Shown in pieces: positions 28,598 to 38,728 of a stretch of DNA of 64,000 nucleotides. Below the pieces are notes generated by a model that saw only the letters and a program-made list of their open reading frames with translations, did not search any database and was not told the DNA's origin. Position numbers and translations under genes: made by a program. The stretch's first letter is position 1. Every line of letters starts with the position of its first letter. Location of the stretch: positions 2,973,501 through 3,037,500 of the forward strand of contig NZ_CP115165.1 in NCBI RefSeq assembly GCF_028622095.1, given 5' to 3'. The DNA comes from Deinococcus aquaticus (GTDB lineage: Bacteria > Deinococcota > Deinococci > Deinococcales > Deinococcaceae).

Positions 28598-30279
28598 TTG
28601 CTGGACTGTACGCCGAGGCTAGGGAGGTCGAGGCCCCGCTCGCGGGCCACATCCAGGGCGTGGTCGTAGCCGGCGTCGGCGTGGCGGATGACGCCCATGC
28701 CGGGGTCGTTGGTCAGCGCACGGCTGAGTTTCCGGGCGGCTTCCTCGGTGCCGTCGGCGACGATGACGAGGCCGCTGTGCTGTGAAAAGCCCAGGCCGAC
28801 GCCGCCGCCGTGGTGGAAGCTCATCCAGCTGGCGCCGGAGGCGATGCCGAGGCCGAAGTTCAGGAGGGGCCAGTCACTCACGGCGTCGCTGCCGTCGAGC
28901 ATGGCTTCCGTCTCGCGGTAGGGGCTGGCGACGCTTCCGGCGTCAAGGTGGTCGCGGCCGATGACGATGGGGGCTTTCAGGCGGCCGTCGGCGACCATCT
29001 CGTTGAACAGCAGCGCGGCGCGGTCGCGTTCCTTATACCCGAGCCAGCAGATGCGCGCGGGGAGGCCCTGGAAGGCGATCTGGTCGGCGGCGTACGTGAG
29101 CCAGGATTGCAGGCGTTCGTCGTGCGGGAAGAGTTCCAGCAGCGCCCGGTCGGTGGCGCGGATGTCCTCGGGGTCGCCGCTGAGGGCCACCCAGCGGAAG
29201 GGGCCGCGCCCTTCGCAGAAGCTGTCGCGGATGAAGGCGGGCACGAAGCCGGGGTAGTCGAAGGCGTCCGTCACGCCGGCTTCCTGCGCGCGGTGGCGGA
29301 GGTTATTCCCGTAGTCGAAGGCGACCGCGCCACGCCGCTGGAGTTCGAGGATGGCGCGGACGTGCGCGGCCATCGCGTCGTACGCGCGCTGGCGGTACTC
29401 GTCGGCGTGGTCTGTGCGGAGTTTGTCGGCGTCCTCGTCGGGCGCGAGGACGGGCAGGTAGCCCCACATGGGATCGTGCGCGCTGGTCTGGTCAGTAACG
29501 AGGTCCGGCGTCCAGTTCATCGTCACGAGCTGCGGGACGAGGTCGGCGGCGTTGCCCTGCACACCGATGGACCGGGCGACCCCCTCGGCCTTGTATTTTT
29601 CCGCGCGGGCGATGGCGTCCTCAAGGCTCGTGGCGACCTCGTCGAGGTAGCGGGTGTCGAGGCGTTTCTGGATGCGGGTGGGATCGATCTCGATGGTGAT
29701 GCTGACGCCCCCGGCGAGTTTCACGGCTAGCGGTTGCGCGCCGCCCATGCCGCCCAGTCCGGCCGTGACGGTAATGGTGCCTTTCAGGCTGCCGCCGAAG
29801 TGCTTGATGGCGGCGCTGGCGAACGTCTCGTAGGTGCCCTGGAGGATGCCCTGCGTGCCGATGTAGATCCAGCTTCCGGCAGTCATCTGGCCGTACATCA
29901 TCAGGCCCGCCTGATCGAGCTTGTCGAAGGTCTCCCAGTTCGCCCAGTGCGGCACGAGGTTGCTGTTGGCGAGCAGCACGCGCGGCGCCCACTCGTGCGT
30001 TTTCAGGACGGCGACGGGCTTGCCGGACTGGATCAGCAGCGTCTCGTCGTTTTCCAGTCGGTCGAGCGTCTCCACGATCTTGTGGTACGCGTCCCAGTTG
30101 CGGGCCGCCTTGCCGCGCCCGCCGTACACGACGAGGGCGTCCGGGTGCTCGGCGACTTCTGGGTCGAGGTTGTTCATCAGCATGCGCTTGGCGGCTTCCT
30201 GCACCCAACCTTTAGCGGTCCTGTTCGGGCCGCGCGGGGCGCGCACGACGGGGGCGGATTCGGTAGTGGGCTGGGTCAT
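28594..30279 (-). CDS. hutU: Urocanate hydratase
   Basis: 561 residues; NAD+-dependent hydratase turning urocanate into imidazolonepropionate. Recognised from [53 protein letters not shown] (NAD-binding), [16 protein letters not shown] and [23 protein letters not shown] (active-site region). First gene of the five-gene hut cluster. GGAGG lies close upstream of the ATG. The leader region of about 190 bases upstream faces a divergent tetR gene. Confidence 0.97.
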   Translation of the reverse strand: MTQPTTESAPVVRAPRGPNRTAKGWVQEAAKRMLMNNLDPEVAEHPDALVVYGGRGKAARNWDAYHKIVETLDRLENDETLLIQSGKPVAVLKTHEWAPRVLLANSNLVPHWANWETFDKLDQAGLMMYGQMTAGSWIYIGTQGILQGTYETFASAAIKHFGGSLKGTITVTAGLGGMGGAQPLAVKLAGGVSITIEIDPTRIQKRLDTRYLDEVATSLEDAIARAEKYKAEGVARSIGVQGNAADLVPQLVTMNWTPDLVTDQTSAHDPMWGYLPVLAPDEDADKLRTDHADEYRQRAYDAMAAHVRAILELQRRGAVAFDYGNNLRHRAQEAGVTDAFDYPGFVPAFIRDSFCEGRGPFRWVALSGDPEDIRATDRALLELFPHDERLQSWLTYAADQIAFQGLPARICWLGYKERDRAALLFNEMVADGRLKAPIVIGRDHLDAGSVASPYRETEAMLDGSDAVSDWPLLNFGLGIASGASWMSFHHGGGVGLGFSQHSGLVIVADGTEEAARKLSRALTNDPGMGVIRHADAGYDHALDVARERGLDLPSLGVQSSK

Positions 30280-30473
30280 GGGAGGTCCTCCGGCAGGCAG
30301 GGCGATGGGGTGGGTGAGGCGTGAAGTTCCGTTCGGGGCGCGAAATCCGTCACTTCTGTTGTGTTTTGCCATCTTCCATCCGCCATCCGCCTCCCGCAAT
30401 CGCCTTTTCCGGTCTGCCCGGAAAGACGCTTCCCTCCCTTGCATCCCAGCCTGTTATTCGGCATCATGAATGA
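30280..30473. promoter_or_regulatory. Divergent hutU / tetR control region
   Basis: 194 bases between divergent starts. It is somewhat AT-richer than the genes, but no textbook promoter can be named for hutU. The only clear operator-like element is the GAATGAG/CTCACTC repeat at the tetR end. Confidence 0.45.
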
Positions 30474-30487
30474 ATGAGCACTCACTC
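30472..30487. promoter_or_regulatory. Inverted repeat over the tetR start codon (possible TetR operator)
   Basis: GAATGAG CA CTCACTC, a 7+2+7 imperfect palindrome (6 of 7 pairs), includes the tetR ATG. Its half-site resembles the TGAATGA...TCATTCA operators of several TetR/AcrR-family regulators. Likely autoregulation of the tetR-glycosyltransferase pair. Confidence 0.5.
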
Positions 30488-31106
30488 GGAAAAGGATGGT
30501 CGGGTCAAGCGCACCTCGCCCCGCCCGGCAGACGATCCCCAGCGGCGGGCGACGATCCTCCGCGCGGCGCAGACCTGCTTCGCGCAGGACGGCTTCCACC
30601 GCACGACCATGCGCGCCGTAGCCCGACAGGCGGGACTGGCCGAGGGCACCCTCTACCACCACTTCCGCAGCAAGGACGACCTGCTGCTGGGCCTGTTCGG
30701 CGCCCTGGGCGAGCAGGCGCGCGACTCGCTCGATCCGGCGGCGCTGGCGGCCCTGAACCTGCGGGACTTCCTGCGGGCGTTCCTGGCCGCGCCACTGGCG
30801 GCGCTGGCGCAGGACGAGGCGGGGCTGCTGCGCGTGATCCTGTCCGAGGGCCTGATCCGCCGCGACCTGGGCCGCGCGTTCGCCGAGGGCCTGACCGGGA
30901 CGGCGGACCTGGGCGCGCAGGCGCTCGCGGCACGGCCCGAGTTGCGTGGCGTGGACACCGGCGAGCTGCTGCGCACCGGCCTGACGCTGGTGCTGGGTCA
31001 CTGCGTGCAGGGCGCGCTGTCGGGCGACCCTCTCCCCGATCCGCAGGTGACGGCGGCGCGCGTGGCCGACGTGCTGCTGGCCCTGGTGCCGGCGGAGCGG
31101 GCATGA
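30474..31106 (+). CDS. TetR/AcrR family transcriptional regulator
   Basis: 210 residues. Residues about 22-72 form the TetR DNA-binding domain: RRATILRAAQTCFAQDGFHR, TTMRAVARQAGLAEGTLYHHF then RSKDDLLLGLFGAL. The C-terminal helices are the ligand and dimer domain, not assignable. The ATG overlaps a palindrome that may be its operator. The stop overlaps the ATG of a glycosyltransferase gene, its probable target; it may also touch the divergent hut promoter. Confidence 0.88.
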   Translation: MSTHSEKDGRVKRTSPRPADDPQRRATILRAAQTCFAQDGFHRTTMRAVARQAGLAEGTLYHHFRSKDDLLLGLFGALGEQARDSLDPAALAALNLRDFLRAFLAAPLAALAQDEAGLLRVILSEGLIRRDLGRAFAEGLTGTADLGAQALAARPELRGVDTGELLRTGLTLVLGHCVQGALSGDPLPDPQVTAARVADVLLALVPAERA

Positions 31107-32353
31107 GGGTCACGCTGATCGCGCTGGGGTCGCGCGGGGACGTGCAGCCGTACGTGGCGCTGGGGCTGGGGCTGCGCCGGGCGGGGCACGCGGTGCGGCT
31201 CGCCTCGCACGAGGCGTTCCGCGCGCTCGTGACGGGCGCGGGTCTGGAGTTCGCCCCGATGCGCGGGGACGTGCAGGAGGTCGTGAACAGCCCCGAGATG
31301 CGCGCCGCGCTGGCGGGCGGGAACATGCTGGCGATCAACCGGGTGTCCGCGCGCGCCACGCAGCAGGGGGCGCTGCTGTGGGCCGAGGACGGCCTCGTGG
31401 CCGCGCGGGACGCCGACCTGCTCGTGGCGGGCATCGGGGGGATGAACGTCGCGCAGGCCCTCTCGGAGAAGCTGCGCGTGCCGCTCGTGGAGGCTCATGT
31501 GGTGCCGTTCCATCCCACGCGGGCGTTTCCGGGCGCGATCTTCCCGCCGGCCACCGCGCGGCTGGGCGGCTGGGCGAACCGCCTGTCGCACGTCCTGACG
31601 CGGCAGGTGATGTGGCAGATGTTCCGCTCGGCCGACACGCGCGCGCGGCGCGAGGTGCTGGGCCTCTCCCCCGCGCCCTGGTCCGGCCCGCGCCCACTGC
31701 GTCCCCGGCCGACCCTGCACGGCATCAGTCCGGCGGTGCTGCCCCGCCCCGCCGACTGGGACGTGGCACAGCACCTGACCGGCTACTGGTTCCTCCCGCA
31801 GGAGGCCTGGACGCCGCCGCCCGCGCTGGAAGCGTTCCTGAATTCTGGCCCTCCCCCCGTATCCATCGGGTTCGGGAGCATGACCACCCCGGACCCACAG
31901 GCGACCACCCGCGAGGTGGTGCGGGCGCTGGAGCGCAGCGGGCAGCGGGCGGTGCTCCTGAGCGGCTGGGGCGGCCTGAGCGCCGCAGACGTGCCGGACT
32001 CGGTGTTCGTGACGGACAGCGTCCCGCACGACTGGCTGTTCCCGCGCGTGGCGGCCGTGGTGCATCACGGCGGGGCGGGCACGACGGCGGCGGGCCTCGC
32101 GGCGGGCGTGCCGAACGTGATCGTGCCGTTCTTCGGGGATCAGCCGTTCTGGGGCGACCGTGTGCAGAGGCTGGGCGTGGGGCCTGCCCCGGTGCCCCGC
32201 CGCGCCCTGAACGAGCGGACGCTGGCGGAGGCCCTGACGCGCGCCGTGACCGATCCCGGCATGAAGGACCGGGCGGCGGCCCTGGGCGCCCGCATCCGGG
32301 CGGAGGACGGGGTGGCGCGCGCGGCGGAGGTGATCTCGGGACTGGCGCTGTGA
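31103..32353 (+). CDS. Family 1 glycosyltransferase (UDP-glycosyltransferase/MGT-like)
   Basis: 416 residues, two Rossmann domains of the GT-B fold. N-terminal RVTLIALGSRGDVQPYVALG is the sterol/macrolide glucosyltransferase opening (acceptor domain); the C-terminal donor site carries VHHGGAGTTAAGLAAGVPNV, IVPFFGDQPFWGDRV, the bacterial PSPG-like motif. Such enzymes glycosylate lipids, carotenoids or natural products; Deinococcus carotenoid or lipid glycosylation is a reasonable guess only. Coupled to the TetR gene by ATGA. Confidence 0.87.
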   Translation: MRVTLIALGSRGDVQPYVALGLGLRRAGHAVRLASHEAFRALVTGAGLEFAPMRGDVQEVVNSPEMRAALAGGNMLAINRVSARATQQGALLWAEDGLVAARDADLLVAGIGGMNVAQALSEKLRVPLVEAHVVPFHPTRAFPGAIFPPATARLGGWANRLSHVLTRQVMWQMFRSADTRARREVLGLSPAPWSGPRPLRPRPTLHGISPAVLPRPADWDVAQHLTGYWFLPQEAWTPPPALEAFLNSGPPPVSIGFGSMTTPDPQATTREVVRALERSGQRAVLLSGWGGLSAADVPDSVFVTDSVPHDWLFPRVAAVVHHGGAGTTAAGLAAGVPNVIVPFFGDQPFWGDRVQRLGVGPAPVPRRALNERTLAEALTRAVTDPGMKDRAAALGARIRAEDGVARAAEVISGLAL

Positions 32354-32406
32354 ACCCCACATGCCCGGCCTTTCCGGTGTGACCGGAAACGTGGCAGACT
32401 GCGCGC

Positions 32407-33147
32407 ATGGCCTCCCCTTCCCTGCTATCCGGCGCGGTGGATGTCCTGACTGCCTTTGACGCGGATCACACCGAGTGGCGCCTGTCGGACCTGTCGTGGC
32501 AGCTGGGTGTGCCGACCAGCACCCTGCACGAGCAACTGCTGGCGCTGTGCGAGACGGGGCTGCTGGTGCGGGTGGGGCGCGGCCGCTACCGGCTGGGGTG
32601 GCGGCTGCTGAAACTGTCGAGCGCTCTGTACGGCAGCCTGCCGTGGTACGCCCCGGCGCACGCGGCGATGGAGCGCGTGGCGCGCGGCACGCACTGTCTG
32701 GCGTTCCTGTGCGTGCTGGACGGCGAGGACCGGGTGCTGTGCGTGGCGCGCAGCGTGCAGGGCCGGGACGGACCACCCGTGGCGGGCGAACTGGATTTCG
32801 AGCTGCCCGCCCACGCGACCGCCAGCGGGAAACTGCTGCTGGCGCTGGCCGGGCGGCCCCTGCCAGCGGAGGCACGGCCGTTCACGGCGCACACGGTCAC
32901 GGACGGGCAGGCGTGGGCAGTGCAGGCGGCCGCGATCGGCCGGGACGGGTACGCGGTCACGGCGGACGAGTGGGCGGACGGCACCGCCAGTCTCGCCGTG
33001 CCGGTGCGGGAGGCGGGCGGGCGGGTGCTGGCCGCGCTGGGCATCAGTCTGCCCACGCCACGCCTGCGCGGGCGGGACGCGCCGCTGCGCTCGCTGCGGG
33101 ACGCGGCGGACGCGGTCAGCTGGGAGCTGGGGTGGCGTCCGGAATGA
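32407..33147 (+). CDS. IclR family transcriptional regulator
   Basis: 246 residues. Winged-helix N-terminus (GAVDVLTAFDADHTEWRLSD, LGVPTSTLHEQLLALCETGL) followed by an IclR effector domain with ELPAHATASGKLLLALAGR and GYAVTADEWADGTASLAVPV. The ligand is unknown; IclR proteins often govern catabolic operons, and the hut cluster lies 2 kb upstream, but no binding site was found. The 3' end overlaps the convergent GGDEF/EAL gene by 32 bases. Confidence 0.88.
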   Translation: MASPSLLSGAVDVLTAFDADHTEWRLSDLSWQLGVPTSTLHEQLLALCETGLLVRVGRGRYRLGWRLLKLSSALYGSLPWYAPAHAAMERVARGTHCLAFLCVLDGEDRVLCVARSVQGRDGPPVAGELDFELPAHATASGKLLLALAGRPLPAEARPFTAHTVTDGQAWAVQAAAIGRDGYAVTADEWADGTASLAVPVREAGGRVLAALGISLPTPRLRGRDAPLRSLRDAADAVSWELGWRPE

Positions 33148-35545
33148 GTTCTGCGGCCTGCGTGGGCGGCAGTGGGCGCGACAGCAGGAATCCCTGTGCG
33201 TGGTCGCAGCCCAGCCCGGCCAGGATCCGGCGCTGCTCCTCGGTTTCGATGCCCTCGACGGTCACGGTCATGTCCAGCGTCTGCGCCAGCTGAATCATGG
33301 CGGTCATCAGGGCCGTGACGCGCGGCCCGCGCGGGCCGGTCAGGGCGTTCGTGAACGACCGGTCGATCTTCAACTGATCGAACGGCAGCGCCTGCAACAT
33401 GCTGAGGCTGCTGTACCCGGTGCCGAAATCGTCGATGGCGATCTGCACGCCCAGCGCCTTGAGGTCCCGCACGTGCGTCTGCGCGCGTTCCAAGTCGTGC
33501 ATGACCAGACTCTCCGTGACTTCCAGGATCAGGTGCCGGGCACTCAGGCCCGTCTGCTCCAGCGCGCTGCGGACGGTCTGCACGAAGTCCGGCAACTCGA
33601 ATTGCAGGGGGCTGACGTTCACGGACATGAACAGCCCGCGCCGCTCGAAGCCCCAGCGGACGGCCTGCGCGCACGCCCCGCGCAGCACCCACTCCCCGAT
33701 GTTCAGGATGGCGCGGCTGTCCTCGGCCAGCGGAATGAACTGACCGGGCGGCACGAGGCCGCGCGTGGGGTGCTCCCAGCGGACCAGCGCCTCGAACCCC
33801 GCCAGCCGCAGGCCGCACAGGTCGTGCCGACCCTGGTAGTGCAGGCGCATCTCGCCGCGTTCGCAGGCGCCGCGCAGGTCACGTTCCAGCTGTTGCCGCT
33901 CGCCGGGTTCGCCCATCTGCGCCTCGAAGTGCAGCACCTGATTGCCGCCGCTGCGCTTGACGCGGTACATGGCGAGGTCGGCGTGCTGTTGCAGCGCCCC
34001 GGCGTCCGTGCCGTCGGCGGGGGCCACGGCGCACCCCACGGACGCCGTGATGTTCACGCGCTGCCCACCCAGCGTGAACGGGCGCGCCAGGGCGTCCGCG
34101 AGTTTCTGGGCGACCAGCGTCACGTCCTCGCGGGCGGCCACGCGGCTCAGCAGCACCGTGAACTCGTCGCCGCCCATGCGGCCCACGAGGTCGGTGCTGC
34201 GCACGGCCTCCCCGAGGCGGCGGGCCACCTGTTGCAGCAGGTTGTCCCCGGCGGGGTGCCCGAGCGTGTCGTTCACCTGCTTGAAGCGGTCCAGGTCGAT
34301 GAAGATCAGCGCAGCCTGCTGCCCGGCTTCCAGGCTGCCCAGCGTGTCGTGCGTCACCTGATGAAAGTGCGCGCGGTTGGCGACGCCGGTCAGGGGGTCG
34401 TGCGTGGCGCGGTGCAGCAGCACCTGCTGCGTCTCCTGAAGGGCGCGGTTCGCCTGCGCGAGTTCCACGTTGCGCAGCCGCTCGATTTCCGCCTCTCGGT
34501 TCAGCAGTTCCAGGCGGATCTCGGCGGTCAGGAGTTGCGAGCGGGCGTCGACCTCGCGGGCGTGCATCTGGCGTTCCAGGTCGAAGTGCTCGCGGGCGGT
34601 TCTGAGGGCCTGTTCGTGGCGGCCCTGCTGCTCGAGCAGGTCGGCCAGGGCCTGCAGGGCCAGCGCCTCCTGCGGCCGGGTGCGGGCCTCGCGGCTGATG
34701 CGCAGGCTCTCGCGCAGCAGCGGCTCGGCCTCGTCCAGGCGGTTCAGGCGCAGCAGGGCGCGCGCGGCCGTGACGCCCTGACGGCACACTGCTTCCAGGT
34801 CCTGCCGGGCGCGGTTGGCGTTCAGGTCGTCCAGCGCCACGCGCAGCGCCTCCTCGGGCCGGTCCTGGCGCAGCAGGGCGCGGCTCACGCATTCCTGCAC
34901 GGTGGACGTCCAGCGGGGCGGTCCGGACTCGCGGATCACGTTCAGGTGCGCGGCGGCCAGGGTCAGCACCTCGGCACTGGCGTGCATCTGGTCCTGAATG
35001 GTGATCAGGTGCGTCATGGAGGACGCCAGCATCACCGGGGACTGGAGCGCCTCGGCGATCTGGAGGGCCTGCTGGTGGAACGACAGCGCCTGCGTGATGT
35101 TGCCGGTGTCGCTGTACAGGCTCGCGAGGTTGTTCAGCGCCCGGAAGCTGCCCATGCGGTCCCCGGTGTCCTGCGTGATGCGCAGGCTGTGCAGGAATGC
35201 CTCGAGCGCGCGGTCGTACTGCCCGAGGCGGTCGTGACCGAGGCCCAGGCCGTTCAGGGCGCGGGCCTCGGTCTGGCGGTCGCCCAGTTCACGCGCCAGC
35301 GGCAGGCAGTGGCCGATCTGCACCAGCACCTCCGGCAGGTCCCCAGTGTACAGCGCGCACCCGGCCAGCAGCAGGTGCGCCTGCGCGCACGCCGCCCGGT
35401 CGCCCTGCGCCTCCGCGCGGCGCAGCAGGGCCGCGATCTGGTCCTGGGAGCGTTCCGGCGTGTGGTACATCCCGGCTTCCAGCGCCTGCAACTGCTCCAG
35501 CAGCGTGCCGGAAGGGGGTGGAACGGGGGGGCCTGATTGCGTCAC
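33116..35545 (-). CDS. TPR-GGDEF-EAL protein (putative bifunctional c-di-GMP enzyme)
   Basis: 809 residues. The N-terminal about 330 residues are tetratricopeptide-like helical repeats (for example ARALNGLGLGHDRLGQYDRA, SFRALNNLASLYSDTGNITQ). A short coiled coil leads into a GGDEF domain with intact RMGGDEFTVLL signature (diguanylate cyclase) and then an EAL domain with intact FEALVRWEHP and AIDDFGTGYSSLSML (phosphodiesterase). Both catalytic signatures look complete. No membrane helix. The TPR part may sense a protein partner. A strong AGGAGGTT site precedes the GTG at 35545. Confidence 0.92.
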   Translation of the reverse strand: MTQSGPPVPPPSGTLLEQLQALEAGMYHTPERSQDQIAALLRRAEAQGDRAACAQAHLLLAGCALYTGDLPEVLVQIGHCLPLARELGDRQTEARALNGLGLGHDRLGQYDRALEAFLHSLRITQDTGDRMGSFRALNNLASLYSDTGNITQALSFHQQALQIAEALQSPVMLASSMTHLITIQDQMHASAEVLTLAAAHLNVIRESGPPRWTSTVQECVSRALLRQDRPEEALRVALDDLNANRARQDLEAVCRQGVTAARALLRLNRLDEAEPLLRESLRISREARTRPQEALALQALADLLEQQGRHEQALRTAREHFDLERQMHAREVDARSQLLTAEIRLELLNREAEIERLRNVELAQANRALQETQQVLLHRATHDPLTGVANRAHFHQVTHDTLGSLEAGQQAALIFIDLDRFKQVNDTLGHPAGDNLLQQVARRLGEAVRSTDLVGRMGGDEFTVLLSRVAAREDVTLVAQKLADALARPFTLGGQRVNITASVGCAVAPADGTDAGALQQHADLAMYRVKRSGGNQVLHFEAQMGEPGERQQLERDLRGACERGEMRLHYQGRHDLCGLRLAGFEALVRWEHPTRGLVPPGQFIPLAEDSRAILNIGEWVLRGACAQAVRWGFERRGLFMSVNVSPLQFELPDFVQTVRSALEQTGLSARHLILEVTESLVMHDLERAQTHVRDLKALGVQIAIDDFGTGYSSLSMLQALPFDQLKIDRSFTNALTGPRGPRVTALMTAMIQLAQTLDMTVTVEGIETEEQRRILAGLGCDHAQGFLLSRPLPPTQAAELIPDATPAPS

Positions 35546-35632
35546 GGGGGAACCTCCTGCCAGCGCGGACTCTGCCCACACACTAGGCAGGGACGCACCA
35601 CAGAAACGTCACACTCCCGCAACCTTCAGGCG

Positions 35633-36298
35633 CTAGCCGTCCATCAGTTTGGGCAGCATCCGCACCCAGTTCACGTCAGGCCAGCGGTTCAGGAACGCCA
35701 GCGCCTCGGGGCTCAGGGCCTGATCGAGTTCGATGGCCAGCAGCGCCTGCCCGCCGCGCGTGTCGCGGGTGCAGGTCAGGGTGGCGATGTTCACGCCGTC
35801 GGCGGCGATGGTACTGGCGATGCGGGCGATCATGCCGACCGCGTCCGAGTAGCGCAGCAGCGCGGTGGGACTGGCGGCGCTGAAGTTCACGCCGAGGCCC
35901 TGCACCTGCGCGACCTGAATCACGCCGCCGCCCGTGCTGCTGCCCTGCACCGTGACGGCCTGCGTGTCGCCCTTCACGGCGATGCGGGCGGTGTTCGGGT
36001 GCACGTCACCCAGGTCCGCGTCCCGGAATTCGAAGGTCAGTCCGGCCGCCTGCGCCTCCTCGAAGGCGTGAGGGAGGCGCTGGTCGTCGGGCCGCATGCC
36101 CAGCAGTCCGGCAATCAGCGCGAGGTGCGTGCCGTGCCCGCGCCCGGTCTTGGCGAAGGAGGCGTGCAGGTCGATGACCGCGCTGCGGGCCTCCTCGCCC
36201 AGCAGGTGGTGCGCGACCAGTCCCAGACGGCAGGCGCCCGCCGTGTGGCTGCTGCTGGGGCCGATCATCACCGGGCCGATCATGTCCAGAAGGCTCAT
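35633..36298 (-). CDS. sdaAB: L-serine dehydratase, iron-sulfur-dependent, beta subunit
   Basis: 221 residues: N-terminal [20 protein letters not shown] (substrate/FeS-region signature of the SdaA beta chain) and a C-terminal ACT domain ([20 protein letters not shown]). Partner of the alpha subunit encoded at 22540-23427. ATG lies six bases after a TACACT box, so it has its own leaderless promoter rather than depending on the alpha gene. Confidence 0.93.
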   Translation of the reverse strand: MSLLDMIGPVMIGPSSSHTAGACRLGLVAHHLLGEEARSAVIDLHASFAKTGRGHGTHLALIAGLLGMRPDDQRLPHAFEEAQAAGLTFEFRDADLGDVHPNTARIAVKGDTQAVTVQGSSTGGGVIQVAQVQGLGVNFSAASPTALLRYSDAVGMIARIASTIAADGVNIATLTCTRDTRGGQALLAIELDQALSPEALAFLNRWPDVNWVRMLPKLMDG

Positions 36299-36335
36299 GC
36301 GGTCAGTGTACGCGCGCCCGGCGAACAGGTGGCCT

Positions 36336-37619
36336 TCAGGGGCGCGCGGCGGCGTTCAGGGCGTGCAGGCTGGTCCCGGCGTGCCGCAGGGCCGCGCGGG
36401 CCAGCGGAAGGCGCACGTGGGCGGGCGCGTGCGCGAACAGCCGCAGCATGGTGCGCGCCAGCGGGCCGGGCGGGGTGCGCGGGTCCAGGAAGGCGTGCCA
36501 GCGCGCGGGCGGCAGCGCGAAGAACGCCGCGAAGAAGGCGGGCAGGGCGCGCGGCGGCAGGTTCAGCAGGGCCTGCACGCCCAGCAGGTGCACGGCGCGG
36601 GCGGCGCGGCGTTCCGGGGGCCACAGGGCGTCCCAGCCGGCCTGCACCGGGTCGCCGCCATCCCGCAGAGCCCCGGCAATTGCGTCTGCCACGGCCGGGG
36701 CGTCCCGCAGCGCGCCGCTCACCTGAAAGCCGCTGATCGGGTGGACCAGTCCGGCGGCCGCCCCGAAGGCCAGCACGCTCCCCTCCCCGGCTGCGGGGGG
36801 GGCGGTGTTCATGGGGAAGGACACCCACTCGTCGCTGATGATCTCGCGCGGCGGGGTGCCCTGGGCGTGCAGGCGGGCGTGCAGGCGGGCTTCCAGGTCC
36901 TGGCGGGTGGGGGCGGGCCGGGCGATCAGGCTGGTTTCCTCCACGAAGTACCGGTCGCCGCCCAGGTGCATGGCGTACAGGAACGTCGCGCCGCCGCGCA
37001 GGTCAGCGGGCGGGTCCCCGTGTGGCGTGCGGTAGTCCATCCACACGACCGCGCCGGGCGCGCTGGGTGGCCGGTCGAAGGTCGCCACGATCCCGTACGC
37101 CGTCTGCAGGGCCGCGCCGTCCGGGTGGCGGTCCGGGTGCCGCAGCAGCGCGGGCTGGTGACCGCTGGCGTCAATGACCACGCGGGCCTCCCAGCGGGCG
37201 GGCTGCCCATCCTGCGTGCCCTGCACCGTCCAGCCGCCCGCCGTGCGTGTGGCCCCGCACACCCGCGCGGCCGTGAGGGTCAGTCCCCGCCCGGCCCGGC
37301 CGAGCAGCGCGGCGCGCAGGCCCGCGTTGTCCAGCAACGTGTACGGGCGCAGCAGCGGCGTGGGCTGCGGTCCGGTATACACGCGCACGTCCGCCCAGGT
37401 GTGCGCCGCGCAGTCCTGCGCCCAGCCGGGCAGGTCGTCCCGCCACGCGCCGTACGTGGCCGGGAACGGGGCGTGCGGGGCGGGGTCGGTCACGCGGACG
37501 CTCAGGCCGCGCGCGCTCAGTTCGGCGGCCAGGGCCAGTCCGGCGGGGCCGGCGCCGACGATCAGGGCGTCCGTCGGCGGTCCGGACAGGCCCGTGGGGG
37601 GGGAAGCGTCGGCGGTCAT
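36336..37619 (-). CDS. crtL: Lycopene beta-cyclase (CrtL-type flavoprotein)
   Basis: 427 residues. FAD-binding start [21 protein letters not shown], then [18 protein letters not shown] (the GxWxDD-like block of lycopene cyclases), [28 protein letters not shown] and the C-terminal cyclase motif [21 protein letters not shown]. Fits the Deinococcus lycopene cyclase that forms the monocyclic ring of deinoxanthin-type carotenoids. A TAGCCT box precedes the ATG by nine bases. No other carotenoid genes in the window. Confidence 0.9.
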   Translation of the reverse strand: MTADASPPTGLSGPPTDALIVGAGPAGLALAAELSARGLSVRVTDPAPHAPFPATYGAWRDDLPGWAQDCAAHTWADVRVYTGPQPTPLLRPYTLLDNAGLRAALLGRAGRGLTLTAARVCGATRTAGGWTVQGTQDGQPARWEARVVIDASGHQPALLRHPDRHPDGAALQTAYGIVATFDRPPSAPGAVVWMDYRTPHGDPPADLRGGATFLYAMHLGGDRYFVEETSLIARPAPTRQDLEARLHARLHAQGTPPREIISDEWVSFPMNTAPPAAGEGSVLAFGAAAGLVHPISGFQVSGALRDAPAVADAIAGALRDGGDPVQAGWDALWPPERRAARAVHLLGVQALLNLPPRALPAFFAAFFALPPARWHAFLDPRTPPGPLARTMLRLFAHAPAHVRLPLARAALRHAGTSLHALNAAARP

Positions 37620-37787
37620 CTGGCCCGCAGGCTAGCGCGGCCCGGCCCGGCGCGAGTGTGCGCCCGCACCCCCCCGCACCGGCCGGGCCACAGGAGCCGG
37701 GGGGCGGCGAAAGCATCAAGGGCCTCTAAGGGCCGAGTGTGCTGCGGCACGCAGCGGCCCGTGCGGGCGGCACTCTAGCCTGCGCGC

Positions 37788-38687
37788 ATGAGCACTCCTG
37801 ACCACTCCTCCCGCCGCCCCGCTGCCCGACGCCTGCTGCTCGGGGCAGGCGCGCTGGCCCTGGGCCTGTCCCTGGCCGCCTGCTCGCGTGACGGCGCGCA
37901 GGGCTTCCTGAACAACGTGACCAGCACCGGCGGCCTGACCGTGAAACGCGACGTGTCGTACGGCCCGGACGCCCGCAACGTCATGGACATCTACGCGCCG
38001 CAGAACGCGCAGGGCGCGCCGGTCGTGCTGTTCATCCACGGCGGCTCCTGGCAGAACGGCGACAAGGACGGCCACAAGTTCGTCGGGGAGTCCCTGGCGC
38101 GCGCCGGGTACGTGGCGGGCGTCATGAGTTACCGCCTCGCGCCGCAGAACGTGTACCCGTCGTACGTGCAGGACGCCGCGCAGGCCCTGAAGGTGCTGCG
38201 CGCCGACGCCAAGACCTTCGGCGGCAACCCCGACAACCTGTTCGTGATGGGCCACTCGGCCGGGGGATTCAACGCCACCGAGATGGTCGACAACGCCCGC
38301 TGGCTGGCCGAGGTGAACGTGCCCGTGGGGAGTATCCGGGGCGTGATCGGCGTGGCCGGGCCGTACTCCTTCGATTTCCGTACCTTCCAGTCGGCCGTGG
38401 CCTTCCCGAAAGGCGCCACGCCCGACGAGGTCATGCCCGACCGCCACGTGCGCGCCGACGCGCCCCCGCACCTGCTGCTGGTCGCGCAGAACGACGACAC
38501 GGTCGAGGCGTACAACGGCGTGAACATGGAACGCGCCCTGCGCGCGGCGGGCGTGCCGGTGGAACTCAAGGTGCTGCCGCGCGTGGGGCACATCACGATC
38601 ATCGCGGCCATGTCCCGGCCCCTGACGTTCCTGGGCGACACGCGCGCGCAGGTCATCCGCTTCATCGAGGAGCGCCGCCTGAAGTGA
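37788..38687 (+). CDS. Lipoprotein alpha/beta hydrolase (esterase-like)
   Basis: 299 residues. A Tat/Sec-like start ([20 protein letters not shown]) leads to lipobox LAAC, so it is probably an envelope lipoprotein. Oxyanion motif [16 protein letters not shown], nucleophile elbow [11 protein letters not shown] (Ser), Asp in [15 protein letters not shown] and His in RVGHITIIA complete an alpha/beta hydrolase triad. Resembles carboxylesterases acting on lipids or small esters. Leaderless (TAGCCT box six bases upstream). Confidence 0.88.
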   Translation: MSTPDHSSRRPAARRLLLGAGALALGLSLAACSRDGAQGFLNNVTSTGGLTVKRDVSYGPDARNVMDIYAPQNAQGAPVVLFIHGGSWQNGDKDGHKFVGESLARAGYVAGVMSYRLAPQNVYPSYVQDAAQALKVLRADAKTFGGNPDNLFVMGHSAGGFNATEMVDNARWLAEVNVPVGSIRGVIGVAGPYSFDFRTFQSAVAFPKGATPDEVMPDRHVRADAPPHLLLVAQNDDTVEAYNGVNMERALRAAGVPVELKVLPRVGHITIIAAMSRPLTFLGDTRAQVIRFIEERRLK

Positions 38688-38728
38688 GCGCCGCCTGAAA
38701 GAACGCGGCGGGGCGGTAGATTGGGCGC

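Noticed and set aside
33200..35536. Plus-strand frame of 778 codons
   Set aside because: Fully antisense to the TPR-GGDEF-EAL gene; its translation is compositionally biased (Gln, Arg, Val, Ala, Gly) with no domain pattern.
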